From Halomonas sp. (GTDB lineage Bacteria; Pseudomonadota; Gammaproteobacteria; Pseudomonadales; Halomonadaceae), in NCBI RefSeq assembly GCF_017515565.1, contig NZ_JAFWFN010000005.1, positions 62,001 to 126,000 of the forward strand: DNA of 64,000 nucleotides, read 5' to 3'. Position 1 is the first letter of the stretch, and every line of letters starts with the position of its first letter. The position numbers and the translations under genes are program-made. Under the pieces are notes generated by a model. The model ran no database searches. It was not told where the DNA came from and saw only the letters and a program-made list of their open reading frames with translations. Shown piece by piece: positions 28,530 through 37,353 of this stretch.

Positions 28530-28850
28530 TTACGCTGCGTAGTGGTGCGCCAAGGTGTCAATGATGGCCTTGGCGCTATCACTTTTAAGTGAATAATAAA
28601 TGGTTTGGGACTCCCTGCGGGTGTTAACCAACTGGTCGCGACGCAAGATTGCAAGGTGTTGTGAGAGTGCCGACTGGCTAAGAGCAAGTTGCTGGTTAAT
28701 TTGGGTTACCGAAAGCTCTGTTTCGGCTAACAGGCAAAGGATTTGCAGACGCTTTTCATTGGCAAGGGCTTTAAGCAAATTAGTACCTGCCTCAATGGCA
28801 TGGCCGTTATGCTCTAAGAGGCGTGAGGCGGCGCTTGGGGAAGCAGACAT
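28530..28850 (-). CDS. ArsR-family winged-helix regulator
   Basis: A 106-residue DNA-binding protein. The ArsR signature is clear: ALANEKRLQILCLLAETELS, VTQINQQLALSQSALSQHLA and ILRRDQLVNTRRESQTIYYS. No Cys pair of the metal-sensing type is seen in the recognition helix, so the signal is unlikely to be arsenic-type metal binding at that site. The ATG at 28850 follows AAGGAGA at ideal distance, so the longer frame to 28904 is rejected. It is transcribed away from prpE; the target is unknown. Confidence 0.88.
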   Translation of the reverse strand: MSASPSAASRLLEHNGHAIEAGTNLLKALANEKRLQILCLLAETELSVTQINQQLALSQSALSQHLAILRRDQLVNTRRESQTIYYSLKSDSAKAIIDTLAHHYAA

Positions 28851-29099
28851 GAGTTTCTCCTTGCCTACACTGATTACACAGCGTTGTAATGGTTTTATAG
28901 GCATTATCGCGTCTGGAGCATATCGCGAGAATTATTTATTCAATGATCAGTAATTTAGCGGGTTTTGTCCAAAAGCTGGTTTAACGGTTAATCAATGGTA
29001 ATGGCTTCTTTATTTGTCGACAATCTGTGTGGGGTTATACGGCTTTAGTCGCGATTTATCCCATAGTATGAGGGTGGTCAAGCGATTAACTTTATAAAG

Positions 29100-29128
29100 T
29101 GTCAACAATCAGATCCATTTCGTTGACA
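29100..29128. promoter_or_regulatory. Inverted repeat before prpE
   Basis: tgtcaac (29100-29106) and gttgaca (29122-29128) are a perfect 7-bp inverted repeat with 15 bases between, ending 19 bases before the prpE ATG. It has the form of an operator for a dimeric regulator; no candidate regulator is proven. Confidence 0.4.
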
Positions 29129-29147
29129 AAATCCAGGCAAGGCCATT

Positions 29148-31064
29148 ATGACTCTCTATCAGAACACCTTCCAGCAATCGGTGGAGCACCCTGAAACCTT
29201 CTGGGCTGAACAGGCTAAAAGGCTTCCATGGTACACGCCTCCCACTCACACGCTCTCCTATGATGATCAGCAGCATGCCCGCTGGTTTGGCGATGGCGAA
29301 TTGAATATTTGCTATGCCGCCATCGACTATCATGTGGAGCAAGGGCGGGGTAGCCAGCCGGCTATTTATTGGGATTCCCCCGTTACCCAGTCAAAAGAAA
29401 CAATTACCTACCAGGAACTACGTGACCGCGTGGCTCATTTCGCAGGCGGTCTTGCAACCCTCGGGGTGTCTAAGGGCGACCGAGTGGTGATCTACATGCC
29501 GATGGTGCCTGAAGCACTGATTGCCATGTATGCCTGTGCTCGGCTGGGTGCGGTGCACTCGGTGGTGTTTGGTGGTTTTGCGCCCCATGAGTTAGCCGTT
29601 CGAATTGAAGACGCAGAGCCAAAGGTGGTTATTGCGGCCTCTTGCGGGATTGAAATTGATAAGGTGCTGCCTTACAAACCTATTATTGATCAGGCCATCG
29701 CCCAGAGTAGCTTTAAGCCTGAGGCGTGTGTGGTCTTCCAGCGTGATGCTCTTCAGGCTGACTTAGCGGAGGGGGATCATGACTGGCAAGCGCTAGTAGC
29801 AGACGCTCCTTTTGCTGAGTGTGTGCCTGTTAAGGCAACCGACCCTTTGTATGTGCTCTATACCTCAGGTACGACGGGCAAGCCCAAAGGCGTGGTGCGT
29901 GATACTGGCGGCTATGCGGTGGCGCTGGCCTACTCCATGGAAGCGATTTATGCGCTGGAGCCGGGCGATGTAATGTTCACCGCCTCGGATGTCGGGTGGG
30001 TAGTTGGGCACTCCTATATTGTGTATGCGCCGCTGCTGAGAGGCTGCACGACTATTATTTATGAAGGGAAGCCAGTAAAAACGCCGGATGCGGGTAGCTT
30101 CTGGCGATTAATCGAAGAGTATAAGGTAAAGAGTTTCTTCACCGCGCCAACGGCCTTTCGGGCGATTAAAAAAGAGGATCCAGACGCTAAGCTGCTGGAA
30201 AATTACGATATCAGTAGCCTTGAGCATCTATATGTTGCTGGCGAGCGGCTAGATCCACCGACTTTCCATTGGCTAGACGATTTGTTAGATGTGCCGGTGA
30301 TAGACCACTGGTGGCAAACCGAAACAGGCTGGCCAATTGCCGCTAACTTACCGGGTATCGAGGCTACACCTACCAAAGCAGGTTCTGCGACGTACCCTGT
30401 GCCCGGGTTTAATGTGCAAATCTTAGATCGCGATGGTGAAACCGCAGCGCCCATGCAGCAGGGAAGTGTGGTGATCAAGCAACCGCTTCCGCCAGGCTGC
30501 TTAACCGGTATTTGGCGCGACCCACAGCGGTTCCATAGCGCCTATATGGCGGCATTCCCTGGCTATTACTTAACCGGTGATGGCGGCTATTTTGATGAAG
30601 ATGGCTATCTGTTCATCATGGGCAGAACCGACGATGTTATTAACGTCGCCGGGCATCGACTCTCGACGGGTGAAATGGAAGAGGTGGTCGGTGGGCACCC
30701 AGCCGTTGCAGAGTGCGCGGTGATTGGTATCCACGATGATTTGAAAGGACAGCTTCCTATTGGCTTGGTGATTACCAAAGATGGCTTTGAGGGCGATGAA
30801 GCGCAACTCGAGGTCGATCTAATTAACTTGGTGCGTGAGCGTATCGGACCGATTGCGTGCTTTAAGCAAGTGCTGGTGGTTAGCCGTTTGCCTAAGACGC
30901 GTTCCGGAAAAATACTGCGTAAGCTGCTACGCAATATTGCCGATGGTAAGTCGTTTGGCATACCTTCTACGATTGATGACCCAACCAGCCTAAATGATGT
31001 GCACACCGCCATGTGTGAACGTTCAGTAGGTGCTGCTGAACAGGCTAAATCGCTGGACTCTTAA
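29148..31064 (+). CDS. prpE: Propionate-CoA ligase PrpE
   Basis: A 638-residue acyl-CoA synthetase of the ANL superfamily that activates propionate with ATP and CoA in the cytoplasm. The adenylation core has YTSGTTGKPKGVVRDTGGYA, DHWWQTETGWPI and YLTGDGGYFDEDGYLFIMGR; the catalytic Lys is in LPKTRSGKILRKLLR. The VVRDTGGY sequence and the N-terminal acetyl-CoA-synthetase domain with SVEHPETFWAEQAKR point to PrpE rather than Acs. No methylcitrate-cycle genes are next to it in this window. A 7-bp inverted repeat lies just upstream. Confidence 0.92.
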   Translation: MTLYQNTFQQSVEHPETFWAEQAKRLPWYTPPTHTLSYDDQQHARWFGDGELNICYAAIDYHVEQGRGSQPAIYWDSPVTQSKETITYQELRDRVAHFAGGLATLGVSKGDRVVIYMPMVPEALIAMYACARLGAVHSVVFGGFAPHELAVRIEDAEPKVVIAASCGIEIDKVLPYKPIIDQAIAQSSFKPEACVVFQRDALQADLAEGDHDWQALVADAPFAECVPVKATDPLYVLYTSGTTGKPKGVVRDTGGYAVALAYSMEAIYALEPGDVMFTASDVGWVVGHSYIVYAPLLRGCTTIIYEGKPVKTPDAGSFWRLIEEYKVKSFFTAPTAFRAIKKEDPDAKLLENYDISSLEHLYVAGERLDPPTFHWLDDLLDVPVIDHWWQTETGWPIAANLPGIEATPTKAGSATYPVPGFNVQILDRDGETAAPMQQGSVVIKQPLPPGCLTGIWRDPQRFHSAYMAAFPGYYLTGDGGYFDEDGYLFIMGRTDDVINVAGHRLSTGEMEEVVGGHPAVAECAVIGIHDDLKGQLPIGLVITKDGFEGDEAQLEVDLINLVRERIGPIACFKQVLVVSRLPKTRSGKILRKLLRNIADGKSFGIPSTIDDPTSLNDVHTAMCERSVGAAEQAKSLDS

Positions 31065-31095
31065 TGTCGTAAAAACTGTTGTACGACTACTGCCA

Positions 31096-31125
31096 AAGCC
31101 GCTCGGTTCGTCGGGCGGCTTTTTT
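31096..31125 (+). terminator. Rho-independent terminator after prpE
   Basis: agccgc pairs with gcggct around a short loop and is followed by six T; it begins about 32 bases after the prpE stop. Confidence 0.85.
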
Positions 31126-31143
31126 ATTGCCCAGCGTAAAGCG

Positions 31144-31149
31144 TATAAT
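31144..31149 (+). promoter_or_regulatory. -10 element of the yhhQ promoter
   Basis: A perfect TATAAT hexamer 30 bases before the riboswitch-like element. The matching -35 region falls in the preceding T-run and is weak. Confidence 0.55.
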
Positions 31150-31178
31150 GCGCGCCCGATAGCGTTAAAACGCTTTTT

Positions 31179-31215
31179 TGAGGGTTCCCTAACCCCTCAT
31201 GTGATTAAAAAAAGG
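31179..31215 (+). promoter_or_regulatory. Putative preQ1-I riboswitch controlling yhhQ translation
   Basis: A 6-bp hairpin, tgaggg (31179-31184) with ccctca (31194-31199), encloses the loop TTCCCTAAC; an A-rich tail follows and ends in AAAAAAAGG (31207-31215). This is the compact H-type pseudoknot layout of preQ1-I aptamers: C residues of the loop can pair with the terminal GG. That GG belongs to the Shine-Dalgarno sequence, nine bases before the ATG of yhhQ, so ligand binding would hide it. The regulated gene is a queuosine-precursor transporter, which is the expected biology. A short hairpin with T-run (31161-31178) precedes it. Confidence 0.75.
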
Positions 31216-31224
31216 CCATCCTGA

Positions 31225-31893
31225 ATGTTTGCATTAACCGATACACAATACCGCCGTTGCCTGGTGGTGATGATCGCTTTTCATATTGGCATTATTGCTG
31301 CAAGTAACTACTTGGTTCAGCTGCCGTTTACGCTATTTGGTTTTCATACCACCTGGGGGGCTTTCAGCTTCCCGTTTATCTTTCTGGCAACGGATTTAAC
31401 CGTACGGCTATTTGGTAAAAGGCCAGCACGTTCAATAGTTCTGCGTGTTATGTTTCCCGCGTTGGTGGTCTCTTATGTGGTATCGGTCGTTTTTCCACGG
31501 GGCAGCTTTGCTGGAATAGAAGCCTTGGGCGAGTGGAACTTGTTTGTGGCACGTATCGCGCTGGCTAGCTTCCTTGCCTATGTGATAGGGCAGTTACTAG
31601 ACGTGCAGGTGTTTGATCGTTTACGCCAATGGGCGTGGTGGGTCGCGCCCGTATGCTCGACGGTATTAGGCAACTTAGCCGATACCTTCGCGTTTTTCTT
31701 TGCGGCATTTTACAACAGCCCAGACCCGTTTATGGCTAATCATTGGGTAGAGATTGCGGTGGTCGATTACGTGATTAAGCTAGGTATCAGCCTACTCTTT
31801 TTCCTGCCACTTTACGGCTTATTGTTAGCCTGGCTCACCCGTCACTTAGTGGTGTGGACAGGCCAAACAGATGCGCCCCCTCGAACTGCATAA
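31225..31893 (+). CDS. yhhQ: Queuosine precursor transporter YhhQ
   Basis: A 222-residue inner-membrane protein of the COG1738/ECF-like vitamin transporter family, with about six helices. Landmarks are NYLVQLPFTLFGFHTTWGAF, SFPFIFLATDLTVRLFGKRP and GNLADTFAFFFAAF. E. coli YhhQ imports preQ0 and preQ1, precursors of the tRNA nucleoside queuosine. The upstream leader looks like a preQ1-I riboswitch that would shut off translation when preQ1 is plentiful. It is followed after 16 bases by an alpha/beta hydrolase gene. Confidence 0.92.
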   Translation: MFALTDTQYRRCLVVMIAFHIGIIAASNYLVQLPFTLFGFHTTWGAFSFPFIFLATDLTVRLFGKRPARSIVLRVMFPALVVSYVVSVVFPRGSFAGIEALGEWNLFVARIALASFLAYVIGQLLDVQVFDRLRQWAWWVAPVCSTVLGNLADTFAFFFAAFYNSPDPFMANHWVEIAVVDYVIKLGISLLFFLPLYGLLLAWLTRHLVVWTGQTDAPPRTA

Positions 31894-31909
31894 TGACTAA
31901 GGAGCCCGC

Positions 31910-32716
31910 ATGACCGAACTTGCCGCCGTTGAACTTCATGTCATTGACCTGCCTGCCGAGCAAGGAAGCCATGACCAGCTTCCGTTAGTGGTTATCCATG
32001 GCCTGTTGGGCAGTGCTGATAACTGGCGTTCTCATCTCAAGGTTTGGCAGCAAACTCGCCGTGTGATTGCAGTTGATCTGCGTAACCATGGCCGTTCACC
32101 CCATGTAGAGGGCATGAGCTATAAAGCCATGGGCCAAGATGTGCTGGCAGTATTGGACAAGCTTTCGATTGAGCGTGCGCATGTTCTTGGGCACTCCATG
32201 GGCGGCAAAGTCGCTATAACGCTAGCCCGTGTTGCACCAGAGCGCTGCGCGTCATTGGTGGTGGCTGATATCGCACCGGTAGCTTATCAGCATGGTCATG
32301 ATGATGTATTTGCTGCCCTTGAGCGTGTAAAAACAGGGAAACCTACTAACCGTCGTGAAGCGGATACGTTGCTTGCCGAACACGTTGATTCACGTCCTAT
32401 CAGGCTGTTTCTTGCCACTAACCTAGTGCGCAACGATGAAGGAAGTATGAGTGTTCGTGTTGGTTTAGATGAGATTCAGCGGGGCTATGAAGCCATTATT
32501 GGTGTGCCAGACGGAGAGGGTGCTTTTGATGGGCCAACGCTGGTGCTGCGTGGCGCTGATTCTCATTACGTCAGAGATGATATGCTGCCAGCACTGCGGG
32601 AAATGCTACCGAAGGCAAGAGTGGTAACCCTCAAAGAGGCGGGTCATTGGCTACATGCTGATCAGCCTGAAGCATTTCAGCAAGCGGTTGAGGCTTTTAT
32701 TGCGGCGCAGTTTTAG
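31910..32716 (+). CDS. Alpha/beta hydrolase YbfF-like esterase
   Basis: A 268-residue alpha/beta-hydrolase. The oxyanion region VVIHGLLGSADNWRS, the nucleophile elbow LGHSMGGKVAI and the terminal His in EAGHWLHADQPEAF are all present. The segment DLRNHGRSPH is typical of the YbfF subgroup, which hydrolyses short acyl esters including acyl-CoA and palmitoyl esters in vitro. AAGGAG precedes the ATG. Its 3' end overlaps the convergent exonuclease gene by 20 bases. Confidence 0.9.
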   Translation: MTELAAVELHVIDLPAEQGSHDQLPLVVIHGLLGSADNWRSHLKVWQQTRRVIAVDLRNHGRSPHVEGMSYKAMGQDVLAVLDKLSIERAHVLGHSMGGKVAITLARVAPERCASLVVADIAPVAYQHGHDDVFAALERVKTGKPTNRREADTLLAEHVDSRPIRLFLATNLVRNDEGSMSVRVGLDEIQRGYEAIIGVPDGEGAFDGPTLVLRGADSHYVRDDMLPALREMLPKARVVTLKEAGHWLHADQPEAFQQAVEAFIAAQF

Positions 32717-34121
32717 GCATTGAGACCAGCTGGTTCTCAAGTGGCGTGATTTTTAGACGGTGCTGCTCTGGGTTGCGTAGGAATCGATTTAGGATACGGT
32801 AAGTGTCGGCATCAAACTGTGGGGCTGAACCGATAAGCTTTTTAGCCGCGTTTAACGTACCTGCGCTACCTAGGTAGCACCAGTGATCTACCACATGATA
32901 CGCAGTGCTCCGCGTGTTTTGGCCTTTTTCACGGATCACAATTCGGCCAGGCCATGGCCAAGTGCCAACCCGGAGTTTTTCCATTGCTTCTTGCGCACGC
33001 TGGGTGTGCTCTTCAAGTTCTTCTTTACCGCAGCAAGCACCTTTGCATTTGCCTAATTGGTTGGCAAAACAGCGCCCCTTACCTTTTTCTAAGCCAAGCA
33101 CCTGTGGGCACAGTTGGTGGGTTTCACTCAAGGAGCGCAGTGTGTCTTTAGCTTCTTTGGCGCTGCGAAAAAGCCCATAAAAGCTCCCTGACTGGGGCTG
33201 CCTCAATGCGCTGCCATTAATCAAGGTGGGAGCGTGTTGCTCGGCTGGCCAGTGCCAGGTGTTTAATTTTCCTTGGCGCCTAAGTTGTCGGTTCATTATG
33301 GGCATCAGTTGCTTAACCAGCTGAGCCTCTCGCAGTTGGGCGCCCATGTCGCCTGCTGTCTCTTCCCACTCAATATGCTGTATTTGTTGGGCTAGGCGCA
33401 TCTCTTTGTCATCTTGGTAATCGCGCTGAAAATGACCCAGCACGCGGCTACGTAAATTGATGCTTTTTCCCACATAAAGGGGTAGTTGGTTATGACCGTA
33501 AAAGAGATAGACGCCAGGCGTTGAGGGTAACCCTGCAAGCTGTGTGCTATCTAAATGGGCGGGTAAGCTGCGGTGGCGCTGTTCATCGCCAAGTGCAGCC
33601 TGCCAGGTAGCGTTGTCATGGTGGCGTTGCCACGCTTGCCACAGCTGCCATAGCGCTAACGCGTCGTCTTCTGCGCGATGGTGGCGGTCTACCGCTATTT
33701 CATATCGTTCCACAAGTGCTGCGAGATTGTGCTGAGCTGCTTGAGGGGCAAGGCGTCTTGAAACGCGTAATGTGCAGATTAACGCAGCGCGGAAGTCGAT
33801 GCCTGAACGCTTAAATTCATTACGCAAAAAGCTGTAATCAAAGCGTGCATTGTGTGCCACTAAACGCCCACTTCCCAGCCATTGGCGAAACTCAGCCGCT
33901 ACCTGTTGAAACGAGGGGGCGTGAGTGAGCATGCCGTCCTTAATTCCTGTCAGTTGGCTGATGCGCGCAGGGATTTTGCATCCAGGGTTAATCAAGCTGC
34001 TCCAGCGCTCAATGATGCTGCCGTCAACTACCTTCAGCGCGGCCACTTCTGTGATGCGGTCACGGGTGGCTCGCGTGCCGGTGGTCTCAACATCAATGAA
34101 AATTAATGGTGCTTCGCTCAT
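32697..34121 (-). CDS. DnaQ-like exonuclease fused to a Cho/UvrC-type GIY-YIG nuclease
   Basis: A 474-residue fusion. Residues 1-170 form a DEDDh exonuclease (FIDVETTG near residue 9, LVAHNARFDYSFLRNEF, HHRAEDDALALWQLW). From about 195 a GIY-YIG domain follows: GVYLFYGHNQLPLYVGKSIN and RSRVLGHF. The remainder resembles E. coli Cho with the Cys-containing segment GRCFANQLGKCKGACCGKE, likely a metal site. This fusion is common in gammaproteobacteria and is thought to act in nucleotide excision repair, making a secondary 3' incision and trimming. ATG 34121 follows GGAGCGAT. Confidence 0.9.
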   Translation of the reverse strand: MSEAPLIFIDVETTGTRATRDRITEVAALKVVDGSIIERWSSLINPGCKIPARISQLTGIKDGMLTHAPSFQQVAAEFRQWLGSGRLVAHNARFDYSFLRNEFKRSGIDFRAALICTLRVSRRLAPQAAQHNLAALVERYEIAVDRHHRAEDDALALWQLWQAWQRHHDNATWQAALGDEQRHRSLPAHLDSTQLAGLPSTPGVYLFYGHNQLPLYVGKSINLRSRVLGHFQRDYQDDKEMRLAQQIQHIEWEETAGDMGAQLREAQLVKQLMPIMNRQLRRQGKLNTWHWPAEQHAPTLINGSALRQPQSGSFYGLFRSAKEAKDTLRSLSETHQLCPQVLGLEKGKGRCFANQLGKCKGACCGKEELEEHTQRAQEAMEKLRVGTWPWPGRIVIREKGQNTRSTAYHVVDHWCYLGSAGTLNAAKKLIGSAPQFDADTYRILNRFLRNPEQHRLKITPLENQLVSMPKTAPQ

Positions 34122-34155
34122 ATCGCTCCAGCACAAATAAATTCAGCTTACTAAG

Positions 34156-35304
34156 TTACATCGAATGGGGGTCGATCGCTAAGCGCGATACGGGCAGTGC
34201 TGCGTCGATAAGCTCAGCTTGCAGCAAAAAACTTTCGAACGCCGCATAGCGTCGCGTATCGAGGGCAGCTGGGCTCAAAGTCATCCGTCTCAGCAAATCT
34301 TCCCAGGCAGCGGCGTTAATGGTGTTATCAACGACCGGGTAGGTTGTGGCTAAGAGCGACCAGGCAGCATCTGGGTTTTCGATAATCCAATAACTGGCTT
34401 CTTCAAGCGCGATTAAAAAGCGAGACCACGTGGGGGCGCGGCGAGTAGCTGTGTCGCTATTAGCCAATATGATGAGCCCGTCATGACGGGGTATTTTTAA
34501 ATCGTGGTACTGGATGACATGGGTTGCAATGCCTTCTGTTGCAAGCTGAGGGGGTAAATAGTGAAAGAAACCATCCGCGATGGCATCCACTCTTCCTTCT
34601 CGTAGTGCCGCAGTGGTGGCAAAACGCACGCTCTCTGGTCGCATGAAATCATCTATTTGCTGGACTGAGCGGGGCAGTAATTTTTGTAGTACCGCATCAC
34701 GACCTTCACGGGTAGAAAAGCCATAGTGCAATTCCGCAAGATGCATGTGGGGATCTTCGCCCTTGTTTGGGGCCCCGGACACAATAACCGCGGTAAGTGG
34801 CGTTTCAAAAAGGGTGCCAATACGGATAATCGGCGCACCGTCGTGGGCATGTAAATGCAGTAAGGGTTGTCGAGTTAGCGCAAGATCGACGTCGCCAGAA
34901 GCTAACAGCTTAATCGCGATGGTAGGGTCTGCGGGGGTTTGTAGTTCAATCTCAAGCCCCTGTGCTGCAAAAAGGCCTCGCTCTTGGGCGATAATTAGGG
35001 CTGCATGTTGAGGACTCAAGTACCAGTCCAGCATGAGCGTAAGCTGCTTTAAAGGGGGAGGGTCTAGCGGCGGCGGCGGGGTCAGCGCCATTGTTGGAAC
35101 CTCCTCTTCGGCGCTTTCCTCAGCAATAGTCTGCCATAACGCTTCTGGGACCTTTACCTCGCTTTCAAGGTGCAGCACTTCAACTTCTTCGACGCTTGCT
35201 TTATTTGCGTAAGCAACTGAATCTGAAAATAATAACAACAGTGCTAATGCCAGCGGTGTGAATGCCAGCGCGACTAACCATCGGTGAGGCAAATGTTGCA
35301 ACAT
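34156..35304 (-). CDS. NMT1/THI5-like ABC substrate-binding protein
   Basis: A 382-residue exported protein. A signal anchor (WLVALAFTPLALALLLLFSD) and an acidic, Pro-rich linker precede a periplasmic-binding domain: LTLMLDWYLSPQHAALIIAQ, ERGLFAAQGLEIELQTPADP, IKLLASGDVDLALTRQP. This is the SsuA/THI5-like fold used for thiamine-pyrimidine, taurine or sulfonate uptake. No permease or ATPase gene is adjacent, so partner and substrate are unknown; a stand-alone sensor role is possible. The ATG at 35304 (after GGAG) is chosen over the TTG at 35310. Confidence 0.82.
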   Translation of the reverse strand: MLQHLPHRWLVALAFTPLALALLLLFSDSVAYANKASVEEVEVLHLESEVKVPEALWQTIAEESAEEEVPTMALTPPPPLDPPPLKQLTLMLDWYLSPQHAALIIAQERGLFAAQGLEIELQTPADPTIAIKLLASGDVDLALTRQPLLHLHAHDGAPIIRIGTLFETPLTAVIVSGAPNKGEDPHMHLAELHYGFSTREGRDAVLQKLLPRSVQQIDDFMRPESVRFATTAALREGRVDAIADGFFHYLPPQLATEGIATHVIQYHDLKIPRHDGLIILANSDTATRRAPTWSRFLIALEEASYWIIENPDAAWSLLATTYPVVDNTINAAAWEDLLRRMTLSPAALDTRRYAAFESFLLQAELIDAALPVSRLAIDPHSM

Positions 35305-35455
35305 AAACAATAACTCCAGACATCGTGACGGCGGAGTGTAGCCGTGAGGTTAAGCATCTGACCAGCCCCATCGCGAATCAACCCAGTAATATGTCACAGT
35401 AAATTCAACGGTGGCATGCAATAATAGACCGGCATTGATGTAGAGACGGAGACAC

Positions 35456-37162
35456 ATGGACGCAATTTATACGTTCTTTTTAGTTGGTGGTTCGCTCATG
35501 GCGCTTAGCATTTTAGCGAGCCGCCTTTCATCAATGGTTGGCCTCCCGTTACTGCTTATCTTCCTTGGGCTTGGCATGCTGGCCGGTGAGGAGGGCGTGT
35601 TAGGCGTTGTATTCGACGATTATTCAATGGCCTTTACGATTGGCCACTTGGCCCTGGCCATGATTTTGTTAGACGGCGGTTTACGCACCCGCCTGAAAAC
35701 ATTCCGTGTAGGCTTCAGGCCCGCGCTCTCTCTCGCAACGTTCGGCGTTTTTATTACTAGCGCCATTGTTGGTTTGATTGCCATGTGGGTATTTGATCTA
35801 ACGCTTATTCAAGGGCTATTGGTGGGGGCGATTGTTGGCTCCACCGATGCGGCAGCCGTTTTCTCAATGCTCAGCGGCCGTGGTGTCAACTTGAATGAGC
35901 GGGTGGGTGCAACCCTTGAAATTGAGTCGGGCACTAACGACCCGATGGCAATTTTCCTAACGCTGATGCTGGTTGAGTTACTGGTCGGCGATATTGGCGG
36001 TTCGCTCGATACGCTATTTTTCTTTATTTCCCAGTTCGGTATTGGTTTGTTAATCGGCATAGGAGGGGGCTGGTTAAGCGCTAAGCTTTTGCGATGGCTA
36101 GACCTTGCTCCAGGGCTTTACGCAATGTTAGCGCTGGCGCTTGGGTTTAGCGTATTTGGTTTAACCAGCGTGCTAGGTGGAAGCGGTTTCTTAGCTATTT
36201 ATTTAGCCGGTTTGATGATTGGCAACCAGCCAGGCCGCCATCTCAACTTTATTTTGCCTGTGCACGATGGCTTGGCATGGTTAAGCCAAATAGGCCTTTT
36301 CCTGGTGCTGGGGCTGTTGGTTACCCCAAGCGAGCTCTGGGAAGTAGCATTGCCTGCTAGTTTAGTCGCATTGGCGCTAATTTTTATTGCTCGCCCTTTG
36401 GCCGTGCTGATTACGATCAAGCCCTTTTTCAAGTTTCGTTGGCGAGAAACCTGGTTTATTGCTTGGGTAGGATTGAGAGGGGCTGTTCCTATCGTACTGG
36501 CCATTTTTCCGGTGATTGGCGGCGTCGAAAACGCCTCGCTCTACTTTAATGTGGCATTTGCAGTGGTGTTAATGTCACTGCTCATTCAGGGCGGCTCACT
36601 CACTCTAATGGCACGGTGGTTAAAGGTAGAAGTGCCCGTAGGCGCTACTCCCAACCGCCGTGGGCCACTTGGCATACTGCCGGAAAATGATTTTGAAATG
36701 TTTGTCTATGTGGTCGAAAACCAAGACCTAGAAGATGTGCCTATTAGACTTTTACGCTTTCCGTCCGGCGCTCTGATTTCTGCTCTGTTTCGTGATCATG
36801 CCATGCTTCACCCCAAAGGTAGCACACGACTGAAGCTCAATGACGTGATTTGTGTTATCGGGCGTTCAGAAGACCTGGTAGCGCTGAATCGGCTGTTTAA
36901 TGGCGATGCTAAGCTTAAGCAAGAGCGCGCTTTCTTCGGTACCTTTACCCTGGATGGCAGCGCGCAGATGCAGGATGTCGCTCAGGCTTACGGCTTAACG
37001 TTAAGCCCAGGTGAGCAGGATATGACGTTGGCTGAATTTGTCTCGCTGCGGGTGGGTGGACATCCCGTCGTAGGTGATGACGTAGACTGGCATGGCATTC
37101 ACTGGGTCGTCAGTGCTATGGAAGGCGGAAGCATTACCCGGGTCGGCTTAAGGTTGTACTAA
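35456..37162 (+). CDS. nhaP2: Potassium/proton antiporter NhaP2 (CvrA)
   Basis: A 568-residue CPA1-family antiporter with about 12 helices (residues 1-390) and a cytoplasmic TrkA_C/RCK-type and CorC-like regulatory tail. MILLDGGLRTRLKTFRVGFR, GAIVGSTDAAAVFSMLSGRG and LEIESGTNDPMAIFLTLMLV carry the ion-site acids; GLRGAVPIVLAIFPVIGGVE is the family signature. It exchanges cytoplasmic K+ for protons and protects against osmotic and alkaline stress, fitting a halophile. Length is close to E. coli CvrA (578). GGAG precedes the ATG. Confidence 0.93.
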   Translation: MDAIYTFFLVGGSLMALSILASRLSSMVGLPLLLIFLGLGMLAGEEGVLGVVFDDYSMAFTIGHLALAMILLDGGLRTRLKTFRVGFRPALSLATFGVFITSAIVGLIAMWVFDLTLIQGLLVGAIVGSTDAAAVFSMLSGRGVNLNERVGATLEIESGTNDPMAIFLTLMLVELLVGDIGGSLDTLFFFISQFGIGLLIGIGGGWLSAKLLRWLDLAPGLYAMLALALGFSVFGLTSVLGGSGFLAIYLAGLMIGNQPGRHLNFILPVHDGLAWLSQIGLFLVLGLLVTPSELWEVALPASLVALALIFIARPLAVLITIKPFFKFRWRETWFIAWVGLRGAVPIVLAIFPVIGGVENASLYFNVAFAVVLMSLLIQGGSLTLMARWLKVEVPVGATPNRRGPLGILPENDFEMFVYVVENQDLEDVPIRLLRFPSGALISALFRDHAMLHPKGSTRLKLNDVICVIGRSEDLVALNRLFNGDAKLKQERAFFGTFTLDGSAQMQDVAQAYGLTLSPGEQDMTLAEFVSLRVGGHPVVGDDVDWHGIHWVVSAMEGGSITRVGLRLY

Positions 37163-37177
37163 TTCACCCTAAAGGCA

Positions 37178-37205
37178 TTGACTTCCAAGGAAATACTGTT
37201 ATTAT
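37178..37205 (+). promoter_or_regulatory. Promoter of tRNA-Ser
   Basis: TTGACT (37178-37183), a 16-base spacer and TATTAT (37200-37205) end 15 bases before the tRNA 5' end. Confidence 0.6.
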
Positions 37206-37220
37206 ACGCACCCATAAGCC

Positions 37221-37311
37221 GGAGGGATGGCAGAGCGGTTGAATGCACCGGTCTTGAAAACCGGCATAGGTGAATAGCCTATCCAGGGTTCGAATCCCTG
37301 TCCCTCCGCCA
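37221..37311 (+). tRNA. tRNA-Ser (anticodon UGA), prophage attachment site
   Basis: The acceptor stem GGAGGGA pairs with TCCCTCC, a G discriminator and encoded CCA follow. The anticodon loop CTTGAAA within cggt-loop-accg gives anticodon TGA, serine. The long variable arm (ataggtgaatagcctat) confirms a class II tRNA, and GGTTCGAATCC is the T-arm. The prophage integrase gene lies 43 bases downstream and points at it, so the tRNA 3' half is the likely attL core and is kept functional. Confidence 0.97.
37270..37311. other. Probable attL region (3' end of tRNA-Ser)
   Basis: Integration of tRNA-targeting tyrosine-recombinase phages reconstitutes the tRNA 3' end, and the core normally covers part of the anticodon-to-T-arm region. 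The right-hand att copy is outside the window, so the exact core length cannot be set. Confidence 0.6.
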
Positions 37312-37321
37312 ACTTGATTAT

Positions 37322-37348
37322 AAAGCCCCGTTTTTACGGGGCTTTTTT
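37322..37348. terminator. Terminator between tRNA-Ser and int
   Basis: aaagccccg and cggggcttt flank a T-rich loop, followed by a T-run on the plus strand. It can end the tRNA transcript and, with the A-rich opposite flank, the convergent int transcript. Confidence 0.85.
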
Positions 37349-37353
37349 CGTTT

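Noticed and set aside
34156-35304. Thiamine-pyrimidine uptake operon
   Set aside because: Only the binding protein is present; no permease, ATPase or thiamine riboswitch is found nearby, so a ThiY name is not supported.
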